Shown: piece by piece, positions 1 through 11,113 of the stretch | How positions within the stretch are numbered: position 1 is the first letter of the stretch | Layout: every line of letters begins with the position of its first letter | DNA from: Sphagnum compactum | Lineage: Eukaryota; Bryophyta; Sphagnopsida; Sphagnales | Length of the DNA stretch: 64,000 nucleotides | Direction: 5' to 3' | Assembly: GCA_965153455.1 (NCBI GenBank) | Contig: OZ234495.1 | Span: 16,116,875 to 16,180,874 of the forward strand | Notes under the pieces: model-generated | Told to the model about the DNA's origin: nothing | The model's input: only the letters and a program-made list of their open reading frames with translations | The model's database searches: none | Program-made: the position numbers and the translations under genes

Positions 1-1370
1 ATCACACAAATTTGATGATGAAGAAGTTTTCTTTAACTTTGAAAAAACTTAAAAAATTTGATTATATAATAAAGTTGTTCAACTAAAATTGTGGTAAAGA
101 AAGTTTTCACATATATGGACTATTTTGATATTAAAAACAACTACAGAAAGGTCACACTAAAAATTATTAATAACACTAAGTGTTCAAAAGGTTGTTTTTG
201 TTTGAAAATCAATTTTTAACTCATCAAAGTCAAGCTTGCATTTCACATTATGTTACACATCATCACTATAAAAAATTTGTATCAAAAGTTATAACCAAAT
301 CCACATTGCACAAACTATCTTATGATTTCAAGAGTCATTAAAACAAACCAAAAAAATTGCAAAAAAAGAGAAGAATACTTTGACACCAATCAAAATACTT
401 GAGACAAATATAAAAAAGCAATGGGACTTGCTCAAAGACATGTGTAAGGCATACTTGAAAACAACTAAATTTATCCTGAAATTTTAAAAATGCAAAAAAA
501 AATAAAAATCTATTGGAAACAACAAATGGATCCTACATAAATGAAAAAAAACACACAATATCATTTGAATTACATTTAAGTGGGTAGATAAGTGAATAAG
601 TTCAACATTTCATTTCAAGGTTTCAAAACACAAACACACAAATCAAGTTTTTAGATCTCAATCAATCAAGTTAAAATTATCTACAATTTAACAGGTCATT
701 TTATAGGGTTCAAGTTAAAGGAAATAAACTATTGTCACCCATTAAATTTTTCCCACCCATTAACACACTATTCTATGGGTGGCAAAATGTTCAGGTTTAT
801 AGGAAATATTGGTTTCATGTCCCAATTGTAAGGCCAATAGCCAAGTTGCAAATATGGCAATGATGTTAGTTTTCAAAGGAACCCTATTTATTGCCTTCAC
901 ACATGTTTTCTCAAGGGCCTTTTAGAAGGATGGCTATTCTTTGGAACATGGGTTATTGCTATTATTGTGGCCTTTGGGAAAATAAAAATATTTGACAAGT
1001 TCAAGCATGTGAAATATTTCAGTCTTAACCAAATGAAAACATTGTAAAGAGAATGTTTTCCGCAACTAATTAAATACCTTATTATTATTAATTATTATAA
1101 ATAGTTAACACACAAGTCTATTATAATACCTAGTTACATCATTTTGGTTATCAATATAGTTGGGACATCAAATAGTTATGGGGTTTTTTTCTTTTTCACA
1201 ACACTAATTAAGTAACATTATTTAGAGTAAGAATGCCTACACCCATGAACCAACCATACAATGTTCTTATCTAAAATTATGCAAATACATCACAACTTGA
1301 AATTGTTAATAAATCATAACTAATCAATGACCTTTGGAGTACAAACTTTAGAGTATAAAAAATTGTGACA
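1..1370. other. AT-rich intergenic DNA
   Basis: AT-rich spacer with many short A and T runs. I see no open frame of useful length, no RNA gene and no clear transposon terminus. The only slightly richer stretch is around 720-1000, which carries short repeats of the type CCCATTAA and has no coding character. Confidence 0.6.
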
Positions 1371-1698
1371 TTTTGTAATACAATCTAGGAAACCTAACAT
1401 GAATACTAATCCTTGTATTAAACAATCACTACAACAAAAGGTGTCTTTATACGTAAAGTGATTTCTCTGATTTTGAGTGAATTCACTAGTTGCAGTGAAC
1501 GGGGACCAATGAAGAAGTAGTGAATTCACTAGTCTAGTGAATGAGGACTAGTGAATTGCACCCACATTTTACAGTAGTGAATGTATTATTTGTAGTGCAA
1601 TTTAGGAAACTTAACATGCATATTAATCCCTATAATAAACAACGTATTATTTGTAATACAATCTACGAAACCTAACATGAATATGAATCCTTGTGTTG
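1371..1698. repeat. three copies of a ~60-bp direct repeat, first pair split by a transposon
   Basis: Three related units begin near 1372, 1591 and 1651. Each reads roughly TTTGTAATACAATCTAGG, then AAACCTAACATGAATA and ATCCTTGTATTAAACAA. The second and third are 60 bp apart. The first is separated from the second by a 153-bp insertion at 1427-1579. Removing the insertion and one copy of its 3-bp target duplication restores the 60-bp spacing. Confidence 0.7.
1427..1579. mobile_element. 153-bp non-autonomous CACTA-type miniature element
   Basis: The element begins CACTACAACAAAA and ends TTTTACAGTAGTG, so its ends are imperfect inverted repeats starting with CACTAC. It is flanked on both sides by AAT (1424-1426 and 1580-1582), the 3-bp target duplication typical of CACTA/En-Spm elements. 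It sits inside one unit of a 60-bp direct repeat, and the neighbouring unit serves as a natural empty-site control. The interior repeats the motif GTGAATTCACTAG and has no coding capacity, so movement would need a transposase encoded elsewhere. Confidence 0.75.
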
Positions 1699-1885
1699 GA
1701 TTTTAAGACATATTCTACCATTTGATTCATGTCAAAAAAATCCATAGTGACCAACTTGCCCCAATTCATAGGGATGTAGACCTTCTACCATCTCATCCAT
1801 CTCAAAAATTTGGTTGCAATAAGGGACTTGTCCCGATTCATAGGGATGTCGTCACAATTGTTGATCTCAACAACCCAATTGTGTG

Positions 1886-1913
1886 AATGGATGGATGGAT
1901 GGATGGATGGATG
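1886..1913. repeat. (ATGG)n microsatellite
   Basis: Six to seven uninterrupted ATGG units. Related ATCC/ATGG runs recur between 2800 and 3670, upstream of the MAPKK gene. Confidence 0.9.
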
Positions 1914-2960
1914 CTTGTGTTTGTTGTCTTTGCCTACTTTCTTCCATTTCCACATAATGATACTTGGTTCCATCCAACAACCTCCAACCCCCCCTCCCCC
2001 CCCGACCTCCCCCCCTTCCCTTCAACAAATTTTTCATCCATCAAAACTTTCATCTACTCCTCTTGTAAAGGATTCGCACTTCCATTTTTTTCCCTCCTCT
2101 AGCATTGGGCCAGTTAAAATTAGGTATGGGTACCTATCCGTTCCACATCTTCAAACTATTCCAAGTGCCAACCAAATTTTTTTTTAAAAAATTAATTAAT
2201 TTTTAAAAAATTGTGAGGGTCACTAGTGCAAGGGTACCTTATTAAGGACCCCTTTATCACCCTATTAGGCCTCGTCGCAATATGTGTGACTTGCATGGGC
2301 TAGGCTATGTTTCACAATTGGATGAAACCGTGCGAGGTCGTATCCCCATAGTTTGATACCTTCTAGGCCATTTTGTGCCTCTCGGATATGCAATTTTAGT
2401 TCCGTCAACCAAAATTTTGTTCGGTCTTATTCTCCCTTTTAATCGACTAATTTCTCATGCTGAATTGGCCATTCCGCACACCAATAGCCCATCCTGTAGA
2501 CGTAATCTGCAGGCCTTGCTGATTCTGTAACAACTTGGGCCTGGTTTGGCCGATTCCGGCTCCTAGCTCACCCAGGGGGTGGAGGGACTTCGCCGCCTCC
2601 GCAGGACAGGACCTCGACGTACCTTGTATCCAAACACATGAGACCTCCCTCGTCTTGAGGTGTCAAAAAAATTTGAAGGTTGAGAAACGTCACCTCAAAT
2701 CGTCTCCTTCAAATTTGACACCAGCGGAAGTTTAACTGTGGTTGAGATGATGGGCGGTTGGGGGCCAGAATGAAGAAACTACCACCCCACCAGCACATCA
2801 TCCACCGGATGGATGGATGATGCCTCAGTTGTGACTCAGTTTGTGGATGAACCTGAACCTGAGTTAAGATCTGGTTTCACCTTGGTAACCTATTCTCAAG
2901 ATGTAGGTCCTATATATAAGTAGGTAGTTAGGAAAATAGGAGATGACGAGTAGATGGTTT
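1914..2960. other. intergenic DNA without recognised genes
   Basis: Mixed spacer with a C-rich stretch near 1985-2020 and a moderately GC-rich stretch at 2250-2600. A short inverted repeat occurs at about 2661-2723 (GGTGTCAAA...AAATTTGAAGG against CCTTCAAATTTGACACC). A TATATATAAG motif at 2931-2940 resembles a TATA box, but it lies about 2.2 kb upstream of the MAPKK start and I cannot link it to a transcript. Confidence 0.5.
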
Positions 2961-3665
2961 TATAGTAGGTAGTAAAGAAAGCAACAGAGCTAACTAACCA
3001 CGGTTAGTAAGGGATCCAGAAACCAACAGAAAAACTCTTGACTGAGCACTTGTCATCCATCCACCCATCCATCCATCCTCCATGGTCCGTTGGTGGCCGC
3101 GTTCAGATTCACTCACCATTCATCCATCCTTCTGGGCACTGTTGAGGGCGCTGTTGGAAAGGGCCCACAGTAAGTAAGTAAAATGGTCTTAGTTTGTAAA
3201 TAGTAAAAAAAAAGTAACTGAGCTAGATGAACCATGGTTGGCTAGTGAACCGGACCTCAACAGAGAAAAACTATTAACTGACCGCTTCTCATCCATCCAT
3301 CCTTCATGGTACGGTGGTGGGCGGGTTCTGGCGTTAGGCTCACTTATCAATTCATCCAATGGTGCGCTGGTGGAAGGGTTCTGGTTCACTTATCATCACG
3401 CCATCATGGTGTGCTGTTGGATTGAGTTCTAGTTCACTTATCATCCATCCTTCCTTCATGGTGCGCTGGTGGATGGGTTCTGATTCACTTATCATCCATC
3501 CTTCCTTCATGGTGCGCTGGTGGACGGGTTGTAGTTCACTTATCATCCATCCATCCATCCATCATTGGTGCGGTGGTGGACGGGTTGTAGTTCACTTATC
3601 ATCCATTCATCCTTCATGGTGCGGGGGTGGGTTGGTTGGTTGGTTCGGGTCCACTTATCATCCAT
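2960..3665. repeat. ATCC-rich minisatellite upstream of the MAPKK gene
   Basis: About seven diverged units of 46-60 bp lie at 3320-3665. Each carries CACTTATCATCC, an ATCC run and a segment like CATGGTGCGCTGGTGGA; units start near 3339, 3385, 3433, 3484, 3535, 3591 and 3650. Upstream, two longer diverged units (about 2960-3180 and 3205-3340) share a segment like GAGCTA..GAACCA..GTTAG followed by AACAGA..AAACT and the same ATCC run. Repeat-derived open frames here are not genes. Confidence 0.8.
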
Positions 3666-3699
3666 GATCCATCCTTCTGGGCCCTGGTTGAGGGTTGTT

Positions 3700-5152
3700 G
3701 GTGGAGTTGGAAATGGGCCCACAGCGCGCGCGTTGCGTTTGGTTGCTGCGTGTTTTCGTGGCGTTTGTTTTGCGGCGTCAGTGAAGGAGAGAGAGGGGAG
3801 AGAGAGAGAGAGAGAGAGAAGATCGCGGGATGGTTCGTTGCGCGTCTCTTTCTTTCTTCTTCGCCCGCGGAGGGAGGAGATTCCTCACGAGCAGTAACAG
3901 CAGCAGCTTCTTCATTCCTTCTTCCCGTGTTTGTATTTGCGATACTTATTGCTACTACTTGCTGTTTCTAGGGTGTTTGAGTGGGACCTTCAATTTCACG
4001 TGCGCGGAATTCCGGAGGCGGAGGACCAAAGGGGGGGGGGGGAGAGGTTGCGATGATTCTTGGCTTTTTGTTGAGATAGGGTTTTGAGGCCATTCGTTTC
4101 TTGGTTGTGCAAAAGCTTGAGCATTCTCGAATCTTTGTTGGCATCCGTTTCCTGTTTCTTGCCATTCATCTCGGACCTCTCAGCTGCTGCTCTTGTTTTC
4201 TTTTGTTTTGTTTTGTTTTGTCGGTTTGGAAAAAGCTTCTAGCCAACAAATTGGAGTCGGTTCTGGTTCTCGAGCTCTTTGGTTCGGGAAGAGGAATAGT
4301 AGTACGTTGCGCACTTCGTAGTGTTGTTTCCTTCTTCTTTTATTCTCCTGTTGCTGCTGTTCGATATTGTTTGGTGTTCATGTGATCTTTGTTTTGTATA
4401 TAGCGGGCTTTTGTTAAGCTCCATGTAGAGCGAGCTCGCTCTCTCCTGGCACGATCACAAGCTCGAAGGGTTTCCTAAGGTAGTCTGCTTTTCCTCTCCC
4501 CCTTTTCCTTTCTCTGATTCTTTCACACATGCGGCTGCTGCTCTTTTTGCCCTGCAAACTACTGGCTCGTAGGTTTGGAACTCACGGCCGCCTGCTGTTG
4601 CGATTGTTGTCTTTGGTGTACAGGAGGAGGAGCTTCGTAGCCTGGGCGGCGTCGCCATCTTCTGTACGGGGAAGCAGAACCATAGCTGCTGGTAATCCAC
4701 CGGAGAGCTTTGGCGGAGGAAGAAACCGATCGCTGCAGACGGGAAGCAAGCAAGCAGAGGTCCATGTCCTAGGTATTGGCTGGTTTTTTTTCTGCCGGAA
4801 GTGCGTCCTTTTGTGAGCAACTTGTCTATTTTTCTGGTGAAAGGATTGAAGGCAAGAAAGAATACATCTGGATTTCTGAAGTGGGAAGACGGAAGCTTGG
4901 ACATGAGATTGAGCTTGATTGATTGAGAGTAGGCAACAGGGGAGGAGATAGGGCTCACTGAGAAGAGGTGACCAACACATGCCTCACATACCCTGGAAGA
5001 TCCTAGGGAGATAAAAACACAGTGGAGGAATCAGATTAGGGTCATTCTCTAAACATGCTAACGAGAGCAGCAGAGTCATCATACTTGTGCTGTGGTTGAA
5101 AGAAGGAATCAGGAACAGTAGAAGAGAGTGTGCCAAGGGTAGAGAATTATAC
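3700..5152 (+). promoter_or_regulatory. probable promoter and 5' leader of the MAPKK gene
   Basis: Base composition changes from AT-rich spacer to a GC- and pyrimidine-rich leader. A long GA run lies at about 3784-3823, a common core-promoter or leader feature in plants, and a run of 12 G lies at 4031-4042. Several upstream ATGs open short frames, for example a 94-codon frame at 4101-4385. Possible leader-intron sites include AAG/GTAGTC near 4480, so the mature leader may be shorter than it looks. The transcription start is not defined by sequence alone. Confidence 0.4.
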
Positions 5153-6169
5153 ATGGCTGCTGCAAATGAAAGCAGGAGAAGCAGGGGACTCTCTCTATCC
5201 CTGCCACGGCGGGATTCAGTGCCCCAGCCACTGCCATTGCCACCGCCTTCTGCCGACAGCAGTCTTCATAGGTTCAGGCTTCCCTCAATCCCAGCTCAAG
5301 TGCGAAATCTGTCCTTAGATGACCTAGACCTAGACAGGAAGACCTTGCTAGGAGCTGGCAGTGGAGGCAAAGTCTACAGAGTTGCACACCGTCGAACTGG
5401 CCGCATATATGCACTCAAGGTAATACAGGAGAAGCATGAGCTTGCTGTGCGCAATCAGATTGTGAGAGAAATGGAGATTTTGCTTCGTGCCAAATCCCCA
5501 CATTTGGTAGAGTGCTATGGAGTTTTTGATCGTGGAGGAGAAGTTTCATTTGTTCTTGAATTCATGGATGGAGGAACACTTGCAGATGTGCTAAAGTTTC
5601 ACAAAAAAATCAGTGAGAGGTACCTGGCCGAGGTTACCAAGCAAGTGCTCTTGGGACTGCTGTATCTCCACAAACATAAGATTGTGCACCGGGACATCAA
5701 GCCTTCGAATCTGCTCATCAACCGCAGACAGGAGGTCAAGATTGCTGACTTTGGTGTGAGCACAGTGCTGGCACATACTCTAGCTCAATGCAACTCTTTT
5801 GTTGGTACTTGCGCATACATGAGCCCCGAGCGTTTTGATCCAGATGGCAATGGGGGTGAATATGGCTACTCTGCTGATATATGGAGCCTTGGTCTCACTC
5901 TTCTGGAGTGTGCTATAGGTCGCTTTCCATGTTTGCAACCAGGGGAGAAGCCTGACTGGCCTACCCTGATGTGTGCAATCTGCCTTGGAGATCCACCTTC
6001 ACCACCCCCTGATGCCTCTCCAGAGTTCAAAAACTTCATAGTGTGTTGCTTGCAGAAGGATGCCGTGCGGCGGCCATCAGCAGAGATGTTGCTGACTCAT
6101 CCCTTTGTCAAGAATAGTGAATTGCAACCATGCCCTGTCTCTGATTTGTTACAAGGCTTGGTGTTGTGA
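5153..6169 (+). CDS. MAP kinase kinase, group C/D (MKK4/5-like)
   Basis: Intronless 338-residue dual-specificity kinase that would phosphorylate a MAPK in the cytosol or nucleus. The start chosen gives MAAANESRRSRG. An in-frame ATG at 5087 would add 22 residues, but those look like leader. N-terminal residues about 7-34 combine basic residues, an L-S-L-S-L-P stretch and proline-leucine repeats, as in the MAPK docking site of plant MKK4/5. The kinase domain has the glycine loop GAGSGGKV (67-74), catalytic Lys89, HRDIKPSN (179-186) and DFG (199-201). The activation loop carries T209 and S215 in the plant S/T-x5-S/T spacing, followed by VGTCAYMSPERF. The TLMCAIC motif is typical of groups C and D. 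Groups C and D are mixed in their signatures here, so I do not assign a numbered orthologue. All catalytic residues are intact. Confidence 0.93.
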   Translation: MAAANESRRSRGLSLSLPRRDSVPQPLPLPPPSADSSLHRFRLPSIPAQVRNLSLDDLDLDRKTLLGAGSGGKVYRVAHRRTGRIYALKVIQEKHELAVRNQIVREMEILLRAKSPHLVECYGVFDRGGEVSFVLEFMDGGTLADVLKFHKKISERYLAEVTKQVLLGLLYLHKHKIVHRDIKPSNLLINRRQEVKIADFGVSTVLAHTLAQCNSFVGTCAYMSPERFDPDGNGGEYGYSADIWSLGLTLLECAIGRFPCLQPGEKPDWPTLMCAICLGDPPSPPPDASPEFKNFIVCCLQKDAVRRPSAEMLLTHPFVKNSELQPCPVSDLLQGLVL

Positions 6170-6680
6170 CCAAAAGGTGTATGCCTGCAGTCATCTCATC
6201 TTCTTCTTTCTTTCATAGTAGACTGTTGCTGGCCCTGCAGCTCTCACTCTGCTTGATGCAGGACTGGGTGCAGCAGATGTTTGCCATTCTGGAGCCTTGT
6301 GCATTGTGTGTCCATATGCCCTGTCCGTGAAAAAGGTCTACTGACAGGAGCACCAGGTAGAAAAAAAAGTGCAGCTCCTTTGTGGGATTCTCCTCCAGAA
6401 TATCAGGCAGTATTGACATTTGTGCTAAAGCAGAAGAACATGCAGAGGGTATATGTACAGTCATGAAATTGCACAATTGCTTCATCAAATGCAGGAAGCA
6501 CCCTTTGCTGACAGGCCCACTAGAAATGCCACTTTTTACATTCAACAAGGTGTGCACCTTGCACCAATTGGGAAGATGAACTTGGACCCCTGTTTCCAGA
6601 GATAATTCTGGTCTTTGTTCATTAGGTTTAATGTCTTGTCCTTTAATAAAGTATGAGTGTTTATTATGGGAGGTAATTAA
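6170..6680 (+). terminator. 3' UTR and poly(A) signal of the MAPKK gene
   Basis: An AATAAA hexamer lies at 6645-6650, about 480 bases after the stop codon, inside a T/G-rich context suited to plant 3'-end formation. A second AATAAA cluster near 7819-7827 could serve a longer transcript. A 192-codon open frame on the opposite strand over this region has no protein-like features. Confidence 0.5.
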
Positions 6681-6870
6681 CCTGACCTTTGTACACCTCT
6701 GGTTCTTCCAGAACTGTTGGACAGGGACAGGGCCACCTTGACTTGGTCTTCTCAGAGCTCTTGGTGCTCCATCCAGGCAAATTCTCTGCAAGTGTTATTG
6801 CAGAGTACGGAAGCTATAAACACATTGTATGTATGATATCTCTCACCTCTGAATTGTACATTGATGTGTG

Positions 6871-7210
6871 TAAGAAACATTGTTGAAAGTGCAGAAGTGA
6901 CTCTTTGTGAGTGACTCTTGTAACTTTTTAGACTGCATTCATTGGTGCAAATCCTTCCAAGTGCTGTGGTGGAGATCTCTCTGCAATCTCATAGGTATGT
7001 TTGTAAGAAGCTCTGTTGAAAGTGAATGGCTGACACTTTCGTGAGTGACTCTCCCAAGTTTTTGGCTGCACTAATTGTTGTGTTACCTTCAAAGTGTTGT
7101 TGTGGAGATCTCTCTGCAACCTTTTAGGTATGTACGTTATAAGAAGAAGCTTTGTGTGAAATGAGTGTCTGAGACTTTTTGAGTGACTCTCACAAGTTTT
7201 GTTGTTTGTA
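6871..7210. repeat. ~135-bp tandem repeat, about 2.5 copies
   Basis: Units start near 6871, 7004 and 7140. Each contains TAAGAA..., GTGAGTGACTCT, AAGTTTTTGGCTGCA and, in the first two, GGAGATCTCTCTGCAA followed by TAGGTATGT. Copies are clearly diverged. Confidence 0.75.
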
Positions 7211-7230
7211 GCTGGAGATTAATCTAAATT

Positions 7231-7425
7231 CCTACAATTTCTTTTCAGGGAGTCAAGATCTGACTGTTTGGATCTATCACCCCATATAGCCCAACACCTA
7301 CAACTTCTTGTTCAGGGACTAGCAATGTGACTTTGGATCTTCAACTGCAGAATCTTAGAGCCTACAATTTTTGTTCATGGGGATTGGAGATCCAACTGGT
7401 GGATCTCCTACTGCAGACTTTGGAA
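7231..7425. repeat. ~65-bp tandem repeat, three copies
   Basis: Units start at 7231, 7297 and 7361 with CCTACAAYTTYTTGTTCAGGG. Each continues with a segment like TGACTTTGGATCT and CTGCAGA. The array directly follows the 135-bp array but has an unrelated unit. Confidence 0.75.
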
Positions 7426-9130
7426 ACCCAAGGCCTCCCATTCTGTGTTCAGGTGAGTGGAGATCTCCGACTATAGGCCCATGTGAGGCATCAGTGGGCT
7501 GTTTAGGGCAGTTGGGAATTTTGGATTTGACACCGAGCATCCCCAGTGGTGCTCTGTATATGTATATGACCCTGCACATCAACATTGGATGAAGAAAAAT
7601 CAAAACATGCTGGTTTGGCTCATGAAAATGGTTTTGCCACTGCATATTTGAGGCTGGTAAAAGGTGCATCAAAGGCGTGTGCACCTGTTAGAGAAGAGTA
7701 ATGAATATGAACTGACTGCTGCTCCCTGTTGTCAATTGGTCAATCAAAAAATGATTGGTCCAGGTGGTTTGCTATTTAGTAAGTCTCCCTTTGCAGTTTC
7801 AGTTTCATGGGGTTGCAAATAAATAAAGTAAGTAAACTTGGATGTGAGAAATGTTCTTACAGTGTCGCATACCTAGCACCACTGGGGATAATATTGAATA
7901 AGAGGTGTAAAATGCATGAGGTTCATTCCATGATATTAACATTAATTTTATTTAGTTTTGAAGATAATTGCACTTGAGCTCACTTCATTTAGTATATACA
8001 TAACAATCAGTATTCCTTAACATAACATTTTAAATTAATTTAAATCAAAATTTTACATAAAGAAGGAAATAAAATGAGATGCATGAAAATAGAGTAGATC
8101 TTGGAGATAATAAGATTATTAAGTTGCCACTTCTAAAGCTTTTAAGTTCAAAATATTTAGTCTTTTAAACCAGTTCTAATTTGTTAGATAGTTTATAAGG
8201 TGATTGAAAATCATGTAGTTCTCTGTACATAAGTTGGATTGCCTGAAAGGCATGGTACAACAAAACCCATTGTTTCATTGCTATAGGAACCAAACTAAAA
8301 CTCTGCCATTTTGTTGATATTGGTTTTATGCAGTTTGAGATTTCGGTTCACCTTACAAGTTACTATTCCGCCTTAGAACATGCTGTTCAAATACACTGGT
8401 AAATTTTCTGCAGGTCTACACATCATTACATATTCCTTTAAATATGGATGCATATTTTTAGGGTGAAAATATGAAGTTGAGGTGTTGAAAACCATTCTAA
8501 TGATCGATCACATGCTAACAATCTGAATAATCTCACTAATCATACATGAAAATATCATAGTAGACTACTGAATATCATCAAAAATTTAATAACCTCTAAA
8601 GCTTATAAACGAACTGGTTTTTTGAGAAAAAATTAAATTTATTCGTCTTCACATGCTGCAAAGCTGACCCTAAGCTACAGTAACAGTTCAACCATTCAAC
8701 CATTGGCTATGCCATATGCCGTCTTATCTGCCAAGATGCTGTGTAAGTAATATGACCCTCAGTGCATCTAGTCTCTCGTGCAAAGAGCAACTGGTATTTT
8801 GATTGGTCACACAGTCGTTAAACTTGTCTGACCAATTCCAGTACCATGTTTCAATTTGCCAAGGGACTGTGCTCTAGGCTTCTATGGGCATCAAACTTTG
8901 ACAATGCTAAGGCAATTGGAAGCTAGTGGGGCTTGTGGTTTTTTAAGCATTTAAGTGCATCTTTTACTTCTGCTACTTTCATGAACTGGGGTGGTAGCCT
9001 ACACTCTACAAGGTTTTGCATGGCTTGTGATTGCCACCAATTGTGAGTACAGTGACCTGCTAAATACGTTTGTTCTGATACTAACTAGCCCTACCAATGT
9101 CAGGCTTCAGCCAGAAGGTGCTTGTGCTTA
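7426..9130. other. intergenic DNA, no gene seen
   Basis: Spacer between the MAPKK 3' flank and a repeat cluster. It has moderate GC content to about 7800 and is AT-rich from 7900 to 8640. I see no splice-linked open frames, RNA genes or transposon termini. Confidence 0.5.
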
Positions 9131-9280
9131 GCTGCCCAGAGAATGCAAGCTTTTGAACTTAGTGATCAAGATCTAGTATGGATTTGGAAATGATCAATGC
9201 ATGGATCCAGCGGTTTTTTTTCTGTGGTGAAATTTCACAACCTGGAGATTTTATTTTTCAAACTGGCGAGAGATCAGTGC

Positions 9281-9755
9281 TTTTCTGGGTATCTGATCGC
9301 CAATTTTAGACTCTTTTTGGGGCCTGAATTGCCAAATATTCTATATCAGCTTTCAGTAGGTACTCAGAAGGGTCCATAAATCTTTTTACCTCTTCTTTTC
9401 TGGGTTTCCAATCGTCAAATTTAAACTTCTTTTTGGGCCTGAATCGCCAATTTCTACATCAGATTTCAGTGGTGGTAGCCAGAAGGGTCCATAAATTTTT
9501 CTACCTGTACATTTCCGGGTTTGCAATCGCCAAATTTAGACTATTTTTGGGCCTGAATGGCCAATATTCTAAGTCAGGTTTCCGTAGGTAGTCAGAAGGG
9601 TCTGGACTCTGTACTCTGTAAAATTTTCTACCTCTACTTTTCTGGGTTTCCAATCATCAAATTTAGACCTTTTTTGGGCCTCAATCACCAATATTCTACA
9701 TCAGATTTCAGTAGGCTGTAGCCAGAAGGGTCCACAAATTTTTCACCTTTGCATT
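9281..9755. repeat. 115-127-bp tandem repeat, four copies
   Basis: Units start at 9281, 9396, 9511 and 9638. The shared core is TTTCTGGGTTTCCAATCG, CAAATTTAGACT, TTTTTGGGCCTGAATCGCCA, TTCTACATCAGATTTCAGT and AGCCAGAAGGGTCCATAAA. No frame stays open across units, so it is a non-coding satellite-like array. Confidence 0.85.
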
Positions 9756-9852
9756 TTGTTTGTAGCCAAATTTGGCTAAATTTGTTCATCTCATGGATAA
9801 TTGAACTTCAGTCAACTTGTGCTTCATCACAAATTTCAAAGAAAAATGCGTG

Positions 9853-10215
9853 CATGGATCTGTGCATTCCAGAGTCAAAAAGCAAGCTTTTGAACTTGGT
9901 GATCAAAATATTACCTTGATTAGCAAAATGATCAATACATGGCACACTGTGTTGCAAAGTCAAAATGCAAGTTTCTGAACGAAGTGATCAAAACATAGTA
10001 TTGATTAGCAAATGATCCATTACATGGATCTGTGGGTTGCAGAGTCAGAAAGCATGTTTCTGAACTTTGTAATCAGAATATTACAACCTTAATTAGCAAA
10101 TGATCCATACACGGATCTGTGGGTTGCAATGTCAGAAAGCAAGTTATGAAACTTAGTGATCAAACAATTACAACATTGATTAGCAAAGAATCAAACACAT
10201 CTGCAAGTTGCCTGC
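9853..10215. repeat. 85-87-bp tandem repeat, about five copies
   Basis: Units begin near 9853, 9938, 10023, 10110 and 10197. The shared core is CATGGATCTGTGGGTTGC, AGTCAGAAAGCAAG, TTTCTGAACTTAGTGATCA and TTGATTAGCAAATGATC. A diverged extra unit lies at about 9140-9215, on the other side of the 115-bp array. Confidence 0.85.
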
Positions 10216-11105
10216 AGCCACACCTGTCTTATAGAAGACTTCTTGACAATCTAACCAAATTTATAGTCAAGAAATTAAATGGGTTGGGAACTTGTTTGAC
10301 AACCATCTTGTAGGGAATGAAATGAAGGCGAAGTTTTTTATGAACAATAACTCACATGACTTGAGCGAACCAACACCCACGAATGCACCAATTGTAGATG
10401 AGGTTGTTTTGGTCGTTTTGGGATGAAACCAAACCATTTAACTTAAATCAAACCAAACTTTGAGGTGGGTTTTTTTTCCATTGGCCCACCCTTCCCTTAG
10501 ATTTCCACACAAACCCCCCCCCTCCTTTTTTCCCCTCCACTTCCTTCTTCTCCTCCTTTGCTTTGTCTTTGTTTTTCTTCTTTTCCACCATCATCTTCTT
10601 CTTTTCCATTGTTGTTGTAGCCTCTTTTTTATCAAATTTTTATTTTATTGATGAACCGGCGCATTTCGTGTTCGTGCATGGAGGAGGTCATGGGGCATGG
10701 TGTTGGTATAAGACTTAAAAAGTACACCCTTGTCACTCATAATACCATTTATGAACCTATTCTGTAGAAATGGTCTAGAAAATGTATTCAAAAAATTGTG
10801 TGTCCTTCCCAACTAAGTAGCCAGGGAAAGTCAAGCAAACTGACAAAAAGCAGACCCTTTCTGGTTCAGTGACACTTACTTAGCAAATCAGTGATCTCTT
10901 TCAACTGGTGCTACAGATGGCCACGAAACTCCAATTGAAGGCAGGCCTGGCTTTCACCCTACAAACCACAGGCAAAAAAGATGAGTGTAAGCTACCACTA
11001 TGAGTTTTGACAGGCCTGAAACATTGCAGAAAATATCAAAAAACAGCTCTCTTGCAGTGAAGTGTCCATCAAATTGAACTAAAGAACAGTAGTGGACTAC
11101 AGTAT
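10216..11105. other. intergenic DNA with a pyrimidine tract
   Basis: No gene is visible. A long C/T-rich stretch on the plus strand (about 10478-10650) includes a run of C and repeated CTT/CTTC. The last 300 bases probably lie beyond the 3' end of the minus-strand YAK1 transcript. Confidence 0.5.
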
Positions 11106-11107
11106 GC

Positions 11108-11113
11108 TTTATT
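11108..11113 (-). terminator. poly(A) signal of the YAK1 gene
   Basis: On the minus strand this reads AATAAA. It lies about 460 bases after the stop codon I chose for the YAK1 gene and before the AT-rich spacer. Confidence 0.5.

Noticed and set aside
3359-3971. Overlapping plus-strand frames of 102-114 codons with a repeated MVRWW...LIIHPS pattern
   Set aside because: They are the translation of the ATCC-rich minisatellite and its flank; the same repeat is open in several frames.
4455-4980. Minus-strand frames of 132-167 codons
   Set aside because: Antisense to the MAPKK leader; no domain, poor composition, and overlapped by other frames on the same strand.
6213-6791. Minus-strand frame of 192 codons
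   Set aside because: Lies antisense to the MAPKK 3' UTR, shows no recognisable motif, and has no promoter context.
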